From SYOC01 sp964441775 (GTDB taxonomy: Bacteria > Desulfobacterota > Binatia > Bin18), in contig CAYTVL010000030.1 in assembly GCA_964441775.1 (NCBI GenBank), positions 11,068 to 75,067 of the forward strand: a stretch of DNA of 64,000 bases, given 5' to 3'. Under the pieces are notes generated by a model. The model ran no database searches. It was not told where the DNA came from and saw nothing but the letters and a program-made list of their open reading frames with translations. Each line of letters starts with the position of its first letter. Positions within the stretch are counted from its first letter, which is position 1. The position numbers and the translations under genes are program-made. Shown piece by piece: positions 43,251-51,638 of this stretch.

Positions 43251-44277
43251 AGATGAAGGGATCACCGCGATGGACACCAGCGAGCAGTTGCAGAGCCTGG
43301 GGTACATCGCGCCCGCCATCGCATTCTCCGGAAAAGAAGCGCTGCGGAAAGTCGAAGAGTTGCGACCCGATGTGGTATTGATGGATATCCGCCTCAAAGG
43401 GAAGATGGACGGCGTCGAAACGGCGGCGGAGATTCGTGCACGTTTCGCCATTCCCGTTATTTATGTGACCGCCTATGCCGACGACGCCACGCTCCAGCGC
43501 GCCAAGGTGACCGAACCCTTTGGTTACATTTTAAAACCGTTTGAGGAGCGCACTCTGCACTCGACCCTCGAAATGGCGCTCTATAGACATAAGCTGGAAC
43601 ACCAACGGACCGAGTTCCTCGCCCTATTGAGCCACGACATCCGTAGTCCCCTGTCCGTCATCTTGGGATATGCCGAGATGCTGGAGGAAGAAATCGAAAA
43701 GGGTGGAGCGACCGAAGCGAAGACGCTGCTCCAACGGCTCACAAGTACGGCGCAAACCGTGCATGCGCTGGTAGCGAATTATCTTGATCTTTCCCGCATC
43801 GAGGCTGGGCAATTGACGCTCACGAAGGAACAAGTGGATCTCAATGGTTTACTGCTGCGCACGGTGCGACAGTATGAGGCTGAAGCGCAACGCCGCCGGC
43901 TCACGTTAGCCGTTGATCTGCAGCCGACATTGCCGCTCGTAACGCTGGATGTGTTAGCGATAGAACGAGTTGTGACCAACCTCTTGTCCAACGCGTTGAA
44001 GTTCACGCCCGGAGGCGGCGCGGTGACAGTGCGATCCGCCTTGCAGGAATGCGAGGTCGTGATTGCGGTGTCTGATACCGGACCCGGCGTTGCAGCCGAG
44101 GAGGCGCCATTTCTTTTTGACAAGTATCACACGGCTCGCGTTACTCGGGGCCGAGAAAGCACAGGGCTCGGACTCTTTATTGTAAAGACGTTCGTAGAAG
44201 CGCACGGGGGACGCGTGAGAGTGGAAAGCATCCCCGGCCAGGGCGCATGCTTTTCCGTGATTCTACCAATTGGGTGA
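43222..44277 (+). CDS. Response regulator-histidine kinase hybrid (REC-HisKA-HATPase)
   Basis: A 351-residue soluble protein with receiver domain first: RILIVEDEGITAMDT, phosphoacceptor D55 in VVLMDIRLKGKMDG, switch Thr in IYVTAYAD and Lys in YILKPFEERT. It is followed by HisKA with H138 in LALLSHDIRSPLSVILGYA and a HATPase (NLLSNALKFTPGGG, VSDTGPGV, STGLGLFIVKTFVEAHGG). It carries no DNA-binding output. The frame begins inside the preceding kinase gene, so the pair is likely co-expressed as a phosphorelay whose final output is elsewhere in the genome. Confidence 0.9.
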   Translation: MKDVRILIVEDEGITAMDTSEQLQSLGYIAPAIAFSGKEALRKVEELRPDVVLMDIRLKGKMDGVETAAEIRARFAIPVIYVTAYADDATLQRAKVTEPFGYILKPFEERTLHSTLEMALYRHKLEHQRTEFLALLSHDIRSPLSVILGYAEMLEEEIEKGGATEAKTLLQRLTSTAQTVHALVANYLDLSRIEAGQLTLTKEQVDLNGLLLRTVRQYEAEAQRRRLTLAVDLQPTLPLVTLDVLAIERVVTNLLSNALKFTPGGGAVTVRSALQECEVVIAVSDTGPGVAAEEAPFLFDKYHTARVTRGRESTGLGLFIVKTFVEAHGGRVRVESIPGQGACFSVILPIG

Positions 44278-44372
44278 GGTGAGTCTTTCGTGCTGCCTGC
44301 TTCTTCTTGTCCTTCCGAAAAAAGATAGCCAGGATGTTGATTCACTTTTTGCCTCTACTCGTCACTCCGCAC

Positions 44373-46736
44373 TCACTTGAGCCCCGCCTTCCGTAGCGCC
44401 GCAATATGCCGCTCCAACAGCGCTGGGTCTTTGATCGGAGTTCGCTTTTTATGAACTTCCAATGAGAACTTGGGATTGAGCCGTAACACTTCCGCCGCTT
44501 CAGCCCGGGCCTCGGCTTCTTTGCCTAATTCGCTGTAGATAGTAACTAGCATAAGATGGCTCGGCAGGATGTTGGGATAGCGGCTGAGGAAGCGCTGCAA
44601 GGGAGCCTGTGCTTCTTCGTCGCGCCCGGCCATCGCATAAGCAGCGCCGACGGCTGCTAAATGCCAGTCCACAATATCGGGCTTGAGGTGAAACGCCTGG
44701 GAGGCTGCTTCCAAGGCGTCTTTCGTTCTGCCCATACAGCTCAGCACCTCTGCCAGAGCTGCATAACTCTCAGCTAAGGTAGGCGTTAGGGCCACGGCCC
44801 GTTCCATCTCCGCCAGAGCCTGTTCATACTGCTGTTGGTAGAGATAGATATAGCCCAAGATCATGTGGTTCCAATGGTAGGAGTCATTGAGAGCCAAGGC
44901 CCGTTGCACCGCCGCTAACGCTGTCTCCAACGTCTGGGTAGCGGGGCTCTGTTGGGAGGACCACTGCTCTAGGTAGCTGTTAGCCAGGACCATGGGGGCA
45001 GGCAGAAAATTGGGGTTCCGGCTGATGGATTCCTTCAGCGTGGCGATCGCCTCAGCATATCGTCCCGTCGAGCGGTACGCCCAGCCTAAGCTGAATAAGT
45101 ACCCGGGCGGATAGCGGGGATTGAGCCGCATTGCCTGTTCCACCATCTGCAGGGCTTCTTCGGGACGGCCCGCAAAGTTCAGCGTATCTGCCTGTCGTGC
45201 ATAGCTGGCAGCATTGTTGGGATCGAGGGCAATAGCCCGTTCGCCCTCAGCCAAGGCTTGGTCATACTGTCGTTTCTGCGCATAGACGAAGCCCAAGACC
45301 GAATGAGCAAGGGGCAGAAAGTCGTCCAGGGCAACAGCCTTTTGCCCTAGTGCAAACCCATGCTCCAGGATCTGGGGGGATGCACCCCAACGCCAGAGCC
45401 ACTCAGTGGTGTACGTTGATCCTAGCCACGCGACCGCCTCTGCGTATTGCGGGTCTAGGGCAATGGCTTTCTCGAACATCTGGCGGGCTTGGCTATTGGT
45501 TTCTTTCGTGAAGCGCAAATAATACTCTGCTCCGTGCAAGAAGGTATCATAGGCCTCCAGATTGTCCGTGTGTTTGCGTACGATATACCCCTTCTCTTGT
45601 AAGGTGAGCTGGAGATTCAGCGTGGTGACGATCTTCTGCACGATCTCGTCTTGCAGTGCGAAAATATCCTTGAACAGTCGATCGAAGCGTTCGGACCACA
45701 GAGGCTCTCCAGTCGTAGAGTCAATCAATTGCACGATAACGCGGACTTGATCGTTGGCTTTCTGGACGCTGCCTTCCAGCACGTAGCGCACGCCCAGTTC
45801 TTTGCCGATGTCGTGCACGTTGATGGCTTTGCCCTTGAGTGTGGATGCCGTGTTACGGTCGATGACAAAGAGGCTAGAGATGCGTGAGAGATCACTGGTC
45901 AACACTTCAGTAATTCCGTCGCTGAAATACTCTTGTTCAGGGTCGTTGCTCATGTTGACAAAGGGCGGGATGACGATGGAGGGTTTGTTTGGGAGAGGCA
46001 GCGCCGCTGGCGCGGCAGCAGTCCTGAGTGCTGAGTCCTGAGTGCTGAAGGGGAAGCGAGCAAGATACCAGGTGGCTAGGATTGCTCCCGAGAGCAGCAC
46101 CACACCCGCCAGCAATTGGTGCGCGGGGCGCAGGCGACGAGACAGCTTGAAGCTTTGGACTTGTAACTGCTGCCGAACGCCGTGCGGCGGTTCGAGGAGG
46201 AGGGCGTAAACTTGGAATCGTTCGGGGATGTTCTTCAACTTGGGTCGGCCCAACGGGACGACCGTTCTCAACACCAATTTTTTCTCAACTTCTTTGTAGA
46301 CAATCTGGGAGATGCAAATCGTATCCTGCTCGGCTAACCCTTGCAGCCGGGAGGCAATGTTGACCCCATCGCCAAACACATCGCCGTCGCGCTGCACGAT
46401 ATCGCCGGAGTGGATGCCAATACGCACATGAATCTGCTCGGCTGGCTCTTTCTCAGCGTTGTGGACTTTGAACTGCCCCTGGATCTCTTGCGCGCATTGC
46501 ACGGCTTGGACGACGGAAGGGAAATCGACCAGGAACGCATCACCGATGGTCTTGATCACCGCACCATTATGGGCGGTCACCACCTGCCGAATGACCTGAT
46601 TATGGACAGTCAACAACCGCAACGTGCGGGCCTCATCCGCCCCCATCTGACGGCTGAAGCCGACGATATCAGTGAACATGATCGCCGCCAGCTTGCGCGT
46701 TTCCGCTGGTCCTGGCCGGTTCGGTTCCGTGCTCAT
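44373..46736 (-). CDS. Class III adenylate cyclase with TolB-like domain and TPR repeats (copy 1)
   Basis: A 787-residue membrane protein predicted to make cAMP. The cyclase domain (about 12-185) has metal ligand Asp in IMFTDIVGFSRQMGADE, Lys62 and second Asp in IKTIGDAFLVDF, and transition-state Asn and Arg in FGDGVNIASRL. Then one membrane segment (about 208-227), a TolB/FlgO-like segment (PFVNMSNDPEQEYFSDGITE), and about ten TPR repeats to the C-terminus. The Lys and Asp pattern favours ATP over GTP. The ATG sits 7 bp after a -10 box, so the mRNA is probably leaderless. A paralog of the same architecture lies at 59661-62030. Confidence 0.9.
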   Translation of the reverse strand: MSTEPNRPGPAETRKLAAIMFTDIVGFSRQMGADEARTLRLLTVHNQVIRQVVTAHNGAVIKTIGDAFLVDFPSVVQAVQCAQEIQGQFKVHNAEKEPAEQIHVRIGIHSGDIVQRDGDVFGDGVNIASRLQGLAEQDTICISQIVYKEVEKKLVLRTVVPLGRPKLKNIPERFQVYALLLEPPHGVRQQLQVQSFKLSRRLRPAHQLLAGVVLLSGAILATWYLARFPFSTQDSALRTAAAPAALPLPNKPSIVIPPFVNMSNDPEQEYFSDGITEVLTSDLSRISSLFVIDRNTASTLKGKAINVHDIGKELGVRYVLEGSVQKANDQVRVIVQLIDSTTGEPLWSERFDRLFKDIFALQDEIVQKIVTTLNLQLTLQEKGYIVRKHTDNLEAYDTFLHGAEYYLRFTKETNSQARQMFEKAIALDPQYAEAVAWLGSTYTTEWLWRWGASPQILEHGFALGQKAVALDDFLPLAHSVLGFVYAQKRQYDQALAEGERAIALDPNNAASYARQADTLNFAGRPEEALQMVEQAMRLNPRYPPGYLFSLGWAYRSTGRYAEAIATLKESISRNPNFLPAPMVLANSYLEQWSSQQSPATQTLETALAAVQRALALNDSYHWNHMILGYIYLYQQQYEQALAEMERAVALTPTLAESYAALAEVLSCMGRTKDALEAASQAFHLKPDIVDWHLAAVGAAYAMAGRDEEAQAPLQRFLSRYPNILPSHLMLVTIYSELGKEAEARAEAAEVLRLNPKFSLEVHKKRTPIKDPALLERHIAALRKAGLK

Positions 46737-46743
46737 GGAGGCG

Positions 46744-46773
46744 ATTATGGGCTGTTCCGTTTGGGATTGTCAA
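46744..46773 (-). promoter_or_regulatory. Promoter of cyclase copy 1, likely giving a leaderless mRNA
   Basis: Reverse strand TTGACA (46773-46768), 18-nt spacer, CATAAT (46749-46744), then CGCCTCC and the ATG at 46736. Transcription would start at or near the A of ATG. The HNH gene's stop codon lies inside the -10 box. The same arrangement occurs at 47466-47495 and 62038-62066. Confidence 0.7.
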
Positions 46774-47182
46774 ACGACAAGCGTTCCGCCTTTGCAAACT
46801 CTCTGCGTTCAAGAACCCGCTCCGGCGTATTGAGCCGCAACAGATTGACGGTTGCTCTGCCATTGGCGGAGAGAGCAACGATCAATCTTTCTTGCAGAGA
46901 GAAGTGTTCTTGCCAACGTTGTTGCCTAGGATTGAAGAGTGGAGCGATCTCCCCAGTCATTGGGTCCAGCGCCGCCACATCGCTGCCCTTATGGCGATTA
47001 CAAAGCAGACAAGCAAACGCCAGATTCTCTAGCACGGTCGCGCCGCCATGTTTGCGCTCGATGACATGATCGATTTGGTAGCCGACATAGCTATCCGCTT
47101 CATGTACGAGACAATATTCACACCTGCCCTCGGCGCGACGACGCACCTGTTGACGCAGACGTACGGAGACACGGCCAGTCAT
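46745..47182 (-). CDS. HNH endonuclease
   Basis: A 145-residue protein with the zinc-ribbon HNH signature: CEYC, then YQIDHVIERKHGGATVLENL and ACLLCNRHKGSD, giving the His-Asn-His nuclease core framed by two CxxC pairs. The C-terminal part (FNPRQQRWQEHF and VNLLRLNTPERVLERREFAK) is typical of small HNH proteins widespread in cyanobacteria and soil bacteria. The start overlaps the stop of a small upstream partner gene by 4 bp (ATGA). Its end overlaps the cyclase promoter. Target and role unknown; no restriction or phage genes are nearby. Confidence 0.85.
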   Translation of the reverse strand: MTGRVSVRLRQQVRRRAEGRCEYCLVHEADSYVGYQIDHVIERKHGGATVLENLAFACLLCNRHKGSDVAALDPMTGEIAPLFNPRQQRWQEHFSLQERLIVALSANGRATVNLLRLNTPERVLERREFAKAERLSFDNPKRNSP

Positions 47183-47415
47183 CGCTTGAGCTTCTGTCGG
47201 ATGCGCGCCTTAATGAGCCGCATAAAGTGTTCCAGGCGTTCGACCTCATCCAACTCCGCTTGTTCTTCGTTACTCAAGCTCCCCTGACGATTCTTTTCTA
47301 ATAACTCCTCGATCCGTGCTTGCATGATTGGGGAAGGGTGAAAGTTCAAAATTCGTTCCGCCACCGCCGAGTCAGCGAAGAGCTCAACCATCTCATCATA
47401 CGCCGCAGATTGCAT
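47179..47415 (-). CDS. Small partner protein of the HNH endonuclease, unknown
   Basis: A 78-residue helical protein with PSPIMQARIEELLEKNRQGS and LSNEEQAELDEVERLEHFMR. Similar small proteins are often found directly before HNH nuclease genes, especially in cyanobacteria, and could be antitoxin-like or a DNA-binding partner. AAAGGAGCACT precedes the ATG. A promoter with a short leader lies upstream at 47466-47495. It is coupled to the HNH gene by ATGA. Confidence 0.7.
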   Translation of the reverse strand: MQSAAYDEMVELFADSAVAERILNFHPSPIMQARIEELLEKNRQGSLSNEEQAELDEVERLEHFMRLIKARIRQKLKR

Positions 47416-47465
47416 AGTGCTCCTTTCGTCCCGCTTTCAGCCTATTCTTGTCCTTCATGGAGGCG

Positions 47466-47495
47466 ATTATGGGCCGTCCTGCTCATGGTTGTCAA
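47466..47495 (-). promoter_or_regulatory. Promoter of the small protein-HNH unit, copy of the cyclase promoter module
   Basis: Reverse strand TTGACA (47495-47490), 18-nt spacer, CATAAT (47471-47466), CGCCTCC and an ATG at 47458, the same as upstream of both cyclases. This ATG opens only a 20-codon frame; the real gene begins at 47415 with its own SD. It looks like a duplicated promoter and start region. Confidence 0.65.
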
Positions 47496-47504
47496 ACACC
47501 GCTC

Positions 47505-50120
47505 CTACCCGTCCAACACCGCGCGCAGAAACCGTCCGGTATGAGACTGCGCAACGCGAGCAACCTCCTCCGGCGTACCGACCGCGACGATCTGACCGCC
47601 TTGGGCTCCGCCCTCTGGACCGAGATCAATGACATAATCAGCCGTCTTTATGACATCAAGATTGTGCTCGATGACCACCACCGAATTGCCTGCGTCAACA
47701 AGCAGGTTAAGCACGTGCAACAACCGCTCGATGTCGGCAAAGTGGAGTCCTGTCGTAGGTTCATCAAGAATGTACAGCGTGTGCCCCGAGGTTTTTCGAC
47801 TCAACTCTTTCGCAAGTTTCAGCCGTTGCGCCTCACCGCCAGACAGCGTGGGTGCGGCTTGTCCCAAGCGGAGATAGTCCAACCCCACATCCCGCAACGT
47901 TTCCAGACGAGGACGAATGGCCGGCATATCGCCCAATACTTCCAGGGCTTGGCTCACCGTCAGGTCAAGCACCTGGGCAATATTGCGACCACGGAATTGC
48001 ACCTCCAGCGTCTCGCGGTTGTAACGCGCGCCCCGGCACAGTTCGCAAGCAACCTGTAAATCCGGTAGGAAATGCATCTCGACCGCAACCACACCGTTGC
48101 CTTCGCAGGCTTCACAACGTCCACCTTTGACGTTGAACGAGAATCTTTCTGGTCCGTAACCGCGCACACGTGCTTCTTGCGTCTGCGCGAACAGTTCTCG
48201 CAGCGGATTCAACAGGCCGACATAAGTCACCGGGTTTGAATGGGCGGTGCGACCGATCGCCGCTTGATCAATGCAGATCACTTTGTCAATCTGTTCCCAA
48301 CCGGAAAGTTGTACGACCCTCTCTACAGAAAAATCCCCCCGCGCTTCGCGCTTCCCCCCCTTTGCCAAAGGGGGGAGCAAGGGGGGATTTTCAGCCACAA
48401 CCCTGGCGCCATTTGTTCTGTTCATTCTGCTAAGAAACCGTGTGAGAGTGGGAGCGAGCACGTCCATGATGAGCGTACTTTTCCCTGACCCCGACACTCC
48501 AGACACACAGGTGAAAACGCCGAGCGGGATCGCTACCGCTACATTCTTGAGATTGTAAAGTGAGATGTGCGCAGCCTCTAACCAGGCGTTCGCAGTGTGA
48601 CGTCGTATTGACGATGGTATTGATCGAGCCCCAGTGAGATAGGCGCCGGTGATCGACTGAGACGCAGCCATCACTTCTGCCGGTGTTCCGGCGGCGAGAA
48701 GTTCACCACCGCGCTCTCCCGCCCCGGGGCCAAGATCAAGCACGTAGTCCGCCGTCAGTATCGCCTCTCGATCATGCTCCACCACCACGACGGAATTTCC
48801 TCGATCGCGTAGGGCCAAGAGCGCACTCAAGAGCCGCGCCGTGTCGCGCGGATGCAAGCCGATCGAAGGCTCGTCGAGCACATAGAGCACGCCAGACAAG
48901 CCAGAGCCGATTTGCGTCGCTAGACGAATCCGTTGCGCCTCGCCTCCGGACAGTGTCGGCGTGGGTCGTTCCAACGTGAGATAATCCAGACCCACATCAA
49001 GTAAAAATTGTAGACGAGAGCAAATCTCCTGCAGCAGAGGACGAGCGATTTGCTCTCGTTGATCGCTAAACGCGACGGTCTGGAAAAATTCGCGGGCCTC
49101 GGCCACGGAGCAGGCTAACACTTGCGTTAGGTCTCGATCCTGAATCCGTATCCCTCGGCTCTCCCGCTTAAGTTTCGTCCCCTGACATGTCGGGCAGACT
49201 GCAGCAGCTGGTTCTTGTTCTTCGTTCTCACCGAGCGCAGTTTTCTTTTTCCGCGGCGCTTTCTTCTCAAGCTGCACGCCGAGTCCGTCGCACGCTGGAC
49301 AGGCGCCAGCCGGACTGTTGGGCGAGAAGAACGCCGGCGTCAGTTCAGGATAGGTAAACCCGCAAGAGGGACAAATGAGCTGCTGAGTGAACAGCCGTTC
49401 GTCCGCCTCGCCAATCAAGAGCTTCATCACATCATGGCCATGACGGAACGCGGTCTCCAACGAATCCGCCAATCGGCGAGCAATGCCGCTTTTGACAATC
49501 AGTCGGTCCACCACCACTTCCAAGGCGATGACAGGATTGCGCGGCTGGGGCACGGTTTCATTCAAGTCTATAATCTCGCCGTTGACCCGCGCCCGCACGA
49601 AACCGGCGCCGCGCAGTTCGCGCAGGACACCATGCAAATTCGCTGCGCGCTTCAGTGAGATCGGAGCGAGGATTTGCACTCGACTCCCTTCGGGAAGATT
49701 GAGGATGTAGTCAACGATCTGCGGGACGCTGTGACGGACGATGGGACGCTGGCATTCTAAACAAAAAGGCGTCCCTACCCGAGCGTACAGGACGCGGAGA
49801 AAGTCTGCGATCTCCGTCACTGTCGCAACTGTGGATCGTGGCGAAGAGGACGAACCACGTTGCTCAATAGCAATGGCGGGGGAGAGCCCTTCGATCAGAT
49901 CGACATCCGGCTTCGCACGTTGGTCGAGAAACTGACGCGCATAGGCGGATAGCGACTCGATGTAGCGTCGCCTTCCTTCAGCGTAGAGTGTATCGAACGC
50001 CAGCGAAGACTTCCCTGAACCAGACACGCCGGTAATAACGACGAACTGATTTCGAGGAATATCAACATCCAGATTTTTAAGATTGTGTTGGCGTGCGCCC
50101 CGGATGCGAATGAAATCCAC
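47505..50120 (-). CDS. uvrA: Excinuclease ABC subunit A, with short domain and repeat-derived insertion
   Basis: Damage-recognition ATPase of nucleotide excision repair. The 871-residue product has two ABC halves: ITGVSGSGKSSLAFDTLYAE and CVSGVSGSGKSTLIMDVLAP P-loops, two LSGGEAQR signatures, DEPSIGLHP and DEPTTGLHF, the UvrB-binding region and zinc motifs CPSCGF...CPACDGLG and CEACEGNG...CELCRGARYNRET. Two oddities: between CDGLGVQ and CPTCQGTKL only about 30 mostly charged residues remain where E. coli UvrA has over 110; and a palindromic DNA repeat adds about 20 residues (NPPLLPPLAKGG) after the second P-loop. GTG start. Key ATPase motifs are intact, so activity is plausible. Confidence 0.93.
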   Translation of the reverse strand: MDFIRIRGARQHNLKNLDVDIPRNQFVVITGVSGSGKSSLAFDTLYAEGRRRYIESLSAYARQFLDQRAKPDVDLIEGLSPAIAIEQRGSSSSPRSTVATVTEIADFLRVLYARVGTPFCLECQRPIVRHSVPQIVDYILNLPEGSRVQILAPISLKRAANLHGVLRELRGAGFVRARVNGEIIDLNETVPQPRNPVIALEVVVDRLIVKSGIARRLADSLETAFRHGHDVMKLLIGEADERLFTQQLICPSCGFTYPELTPAFFSPNSPAGACPACDGLGVQLEKKAPRKKKTALGENEEQEPAAAVCPTCQGTKLKRESRGIRIQDRDLTQVLACSVAEAREFFQTVAFSDQREQIARPLLQEICSRLQFLLDVGLDYLTLERPTPTLSGGEAQRIRLATQIGSGLSGVLYVLDEPSIGLHPRDTARLLSALLALRDRGNSVVVVEHDREAILTADYVLDLGPGAGERGGELLAAGTPAEVMAASQSITGAYLTGARSIPSSIRRHTANAWLEAAHISLYNLKNVAVAIPLGVFTCVSGVSGSGKSTLIMDVLAPTLTRFLSRMNRTNGARVVAENPPLLPPLAKGGKREARGDFSVERVVQLSGWEQIDKVICIDQAAIGRTAHSNPVTYVGLLNPLRELFAQTQEARVRGYGPERFSFNVKGGRCEACEGNGVVAVEMHFLPDLQVACELCRGARYNRETLEVQFRGRNIAQVLDLTVSQALEVLGDMPAIRPRLETLRDVGLDYLRLGQAAPTLSGGEAQRLKLAKELSRKTSGHTLYILDEPTTGLHFADIERLLHVLNLLVDAGNSVVVIEHNLDVIKTADYVIDLGPEGGAQGGQIVAVGTPEEVARVAQSHTGRFLRAVLDG
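48330..48391. repeat. Palindromic GC-rich repeat inserted in uvrA
   Basis: Outer arms AAAATCCCCCC (48330-48340) and GGGGGGATTTT (48381-48391) flank an inner palindrome CCCCCCTTT-GCC-AAAGGGGGG. Such elements, which code for NPPLxPPxxKGG when read through, are dispersed in many bacterial genomes, mostly between genes. Here it lies in frame inside uvrA. Confidence 0.85.
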
Positions 50121-50165
50121 AGCCCTGAACTTACCAAACTCGACGCTGGAGCGACATCACGTTAC

Positions 50166-51638
50166 TTACTCTTTCCCCCAACGCAGCACAGGATGCCGGG
50201 CCGCGCGGGTTTCATCCAAACGGCTCACTGGTGTAGTCATGGGGGCGTCTTTGAATGCTTCTGGCGTTGTGCGCACTTCATAGGCAATAGCCAACAGCGC
50301 CTCAACAAACTCGTCGAGCGTCTCTTTCGTTTCGGTTTCCGTGGGCTCGATCATCAGCGCACCGCTCACGACTAGCGGAAAGTAAATCGTCGGAGCATAG
50401 AACCCGTAGTCCAGCAACCGCTTGGCAATATCAAGCGTCTTCACGCCGCTGTGCTTGAACGACGCATCCGAAAAGACACACTCGTGCATGCAAGGTTCGT
50501 CGGAGGCAAGGTCATACGCGCCTTCCAGCCGTTTGCGGATATAGTTGGCGTTGAGCACAGCCATGCGCGTCGCCTGCGTGAGCCCATCATTGCCCATCGT
50601 CAGAATGTACGCATAGGCGCGCGCCAAAACGCCAAAGTTGCCATAAAAGGAACGGACTTTGCCGATCGACTGCTGGAACGCATCACTCCAGCGATACTGT
50701 CCGTCTTCGTGGACGATGCGAGGGTTCGGCAAATAGGGCTCGAGAATCTTCTTGACGCCGACCGGCCCTGCGCCTGGACCACCACCGCCATGCGGCGTGG
50801 AAAACGTCTTGTGTAAGTTAAACTGAATCACGTCAGTACCCATGTGACCGGGCTTCGCCACACCCATGAGCGCATTGAGATTGGCTCCGTCCATATACAC
50901 CAAGGCCCCATGCGCATGCAGGGCTTCGGTAATCAGCATGATCTCCCGCTCGAAGAGACCGAGAGTATTGGGGTTCGTCACCATCAGTGCGGCAACATCA
51001 TTGTCAACAAATTTTGTCACCGTCTCTGCTTCAAGCATTCCGGCCGAGCCCGTTGGCACTTCGACGACGGAGTACCCGCACAGTGCCGCCGAGGCGGGAT
51101 TGGTGCCGTGCGCACTGCCGGGAATCAAGACTTTTTTTCGTGGGCGTCCGCGCTCCACATGGTAAGCGCGGATCAGTTTCATCCCAGTGAGTTCCCCTTG
51201 CGCACCAGCGGCGGGTTGCAAACTGATCGCGTCCATGCCGCTAATTTCAGCGAGGCGTCGCTCAAGATCAGCCAGTAGCGCAAGCGCGCCCTGAACGCAG
51301 TCGTCCGGCATGAGCGGATGTAACTGGGCAAAGCCGGGTAAACGAACAACCATCTCGTTCACCACCGGATTGTATTTCATCGTGCAAGAGCCGAGGGGAT
51401 AGAGCGTGGTCGCGGCGCTGAAATTCCACTGGGACAGACGGGTAAAATGACGCACGACCTCGGCCTCGCTTACCTCTGGAAAATGTTCGAGCGTTTCTCG
51501 ACACAGTTCCGGAGCCAAGTCCGAATGCTTGCCACGATCTGGCAAGTCATCAGCCGGAAGTGAGTAGCCCACGCGCCCCGGCGAGCCGCGTTCACAGATC
51601 AGCGGTTCATCTAACACAGAGCGTTTGCGCATTTTCAT
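50166..51638 (-). CDS. gcvPB: Glycine dehydrogenase (decarboxylating) subunit 2
   Basis: PLP-carrying half of the split P-protein of the glycine cleavage system. The 490-residue product has TTLYPLGSCTMKYNPVVNE, SAHGTNPASAALCGY, DGANLNALMGVAKPGHMG and the PLP Lys region NLHKTFSTPHGGGGPGAGPV. The start overlaps the gcvPA stop by 4 bp. Together with gcvPA it decarboxylates glycine and loads aminomethyl on GcvH, whose gene is 12 kb away at 63593. Confidence 0.96.
   Translation of the reverse strand: MKMRKRSVLDEPLICERGSPGRVGYSLPADDLPDRGKHSDLAPELCRETLEHFPEVSEAEVVRHFTRLSQWNFSAATTLYPLGSCTMKYNPVVNEMVVRLPGFAQLHPLMPDDCVQGALALLADLERRLAEISGMDAISLQPAAGAQGELTGMKLIRAYHVERGRPRKKVLIPGSAHGTNPASAALCGYSVVEVPTGSAGMLEAETVTKFVDNDVAALMVTNPNTLGLFEREIMLITEALHAHGALVYMDGANLNALMGVAKPGHMGTDVIQFNLHKTFSTPHGGGGPGAGPVGVKKILEPYLPNPRIVHEDGQYRWSDAFQQSIGKVRSFYGNFGVLARAYAYILTMGNDGLTQATRMAVLNANYIRKRLEGAYDLASDEPCMHECVFSDASFKHSGVKTLDIAKRLLDYGFYAPTIYFPLVVSGALMIEPTETETKETLDEFVEALLAIAYEVRTTPEAFKDAPMTTPVSRLDETRAARHPVLRWGKE

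Noticed and set aside
47505..50120. Frameshift or pseudogene in uvrA
   Set aside because: Frame is continuous, all ATPase and zinc motifs are intact; the repeat insertion and the short middle region both keep the frame.
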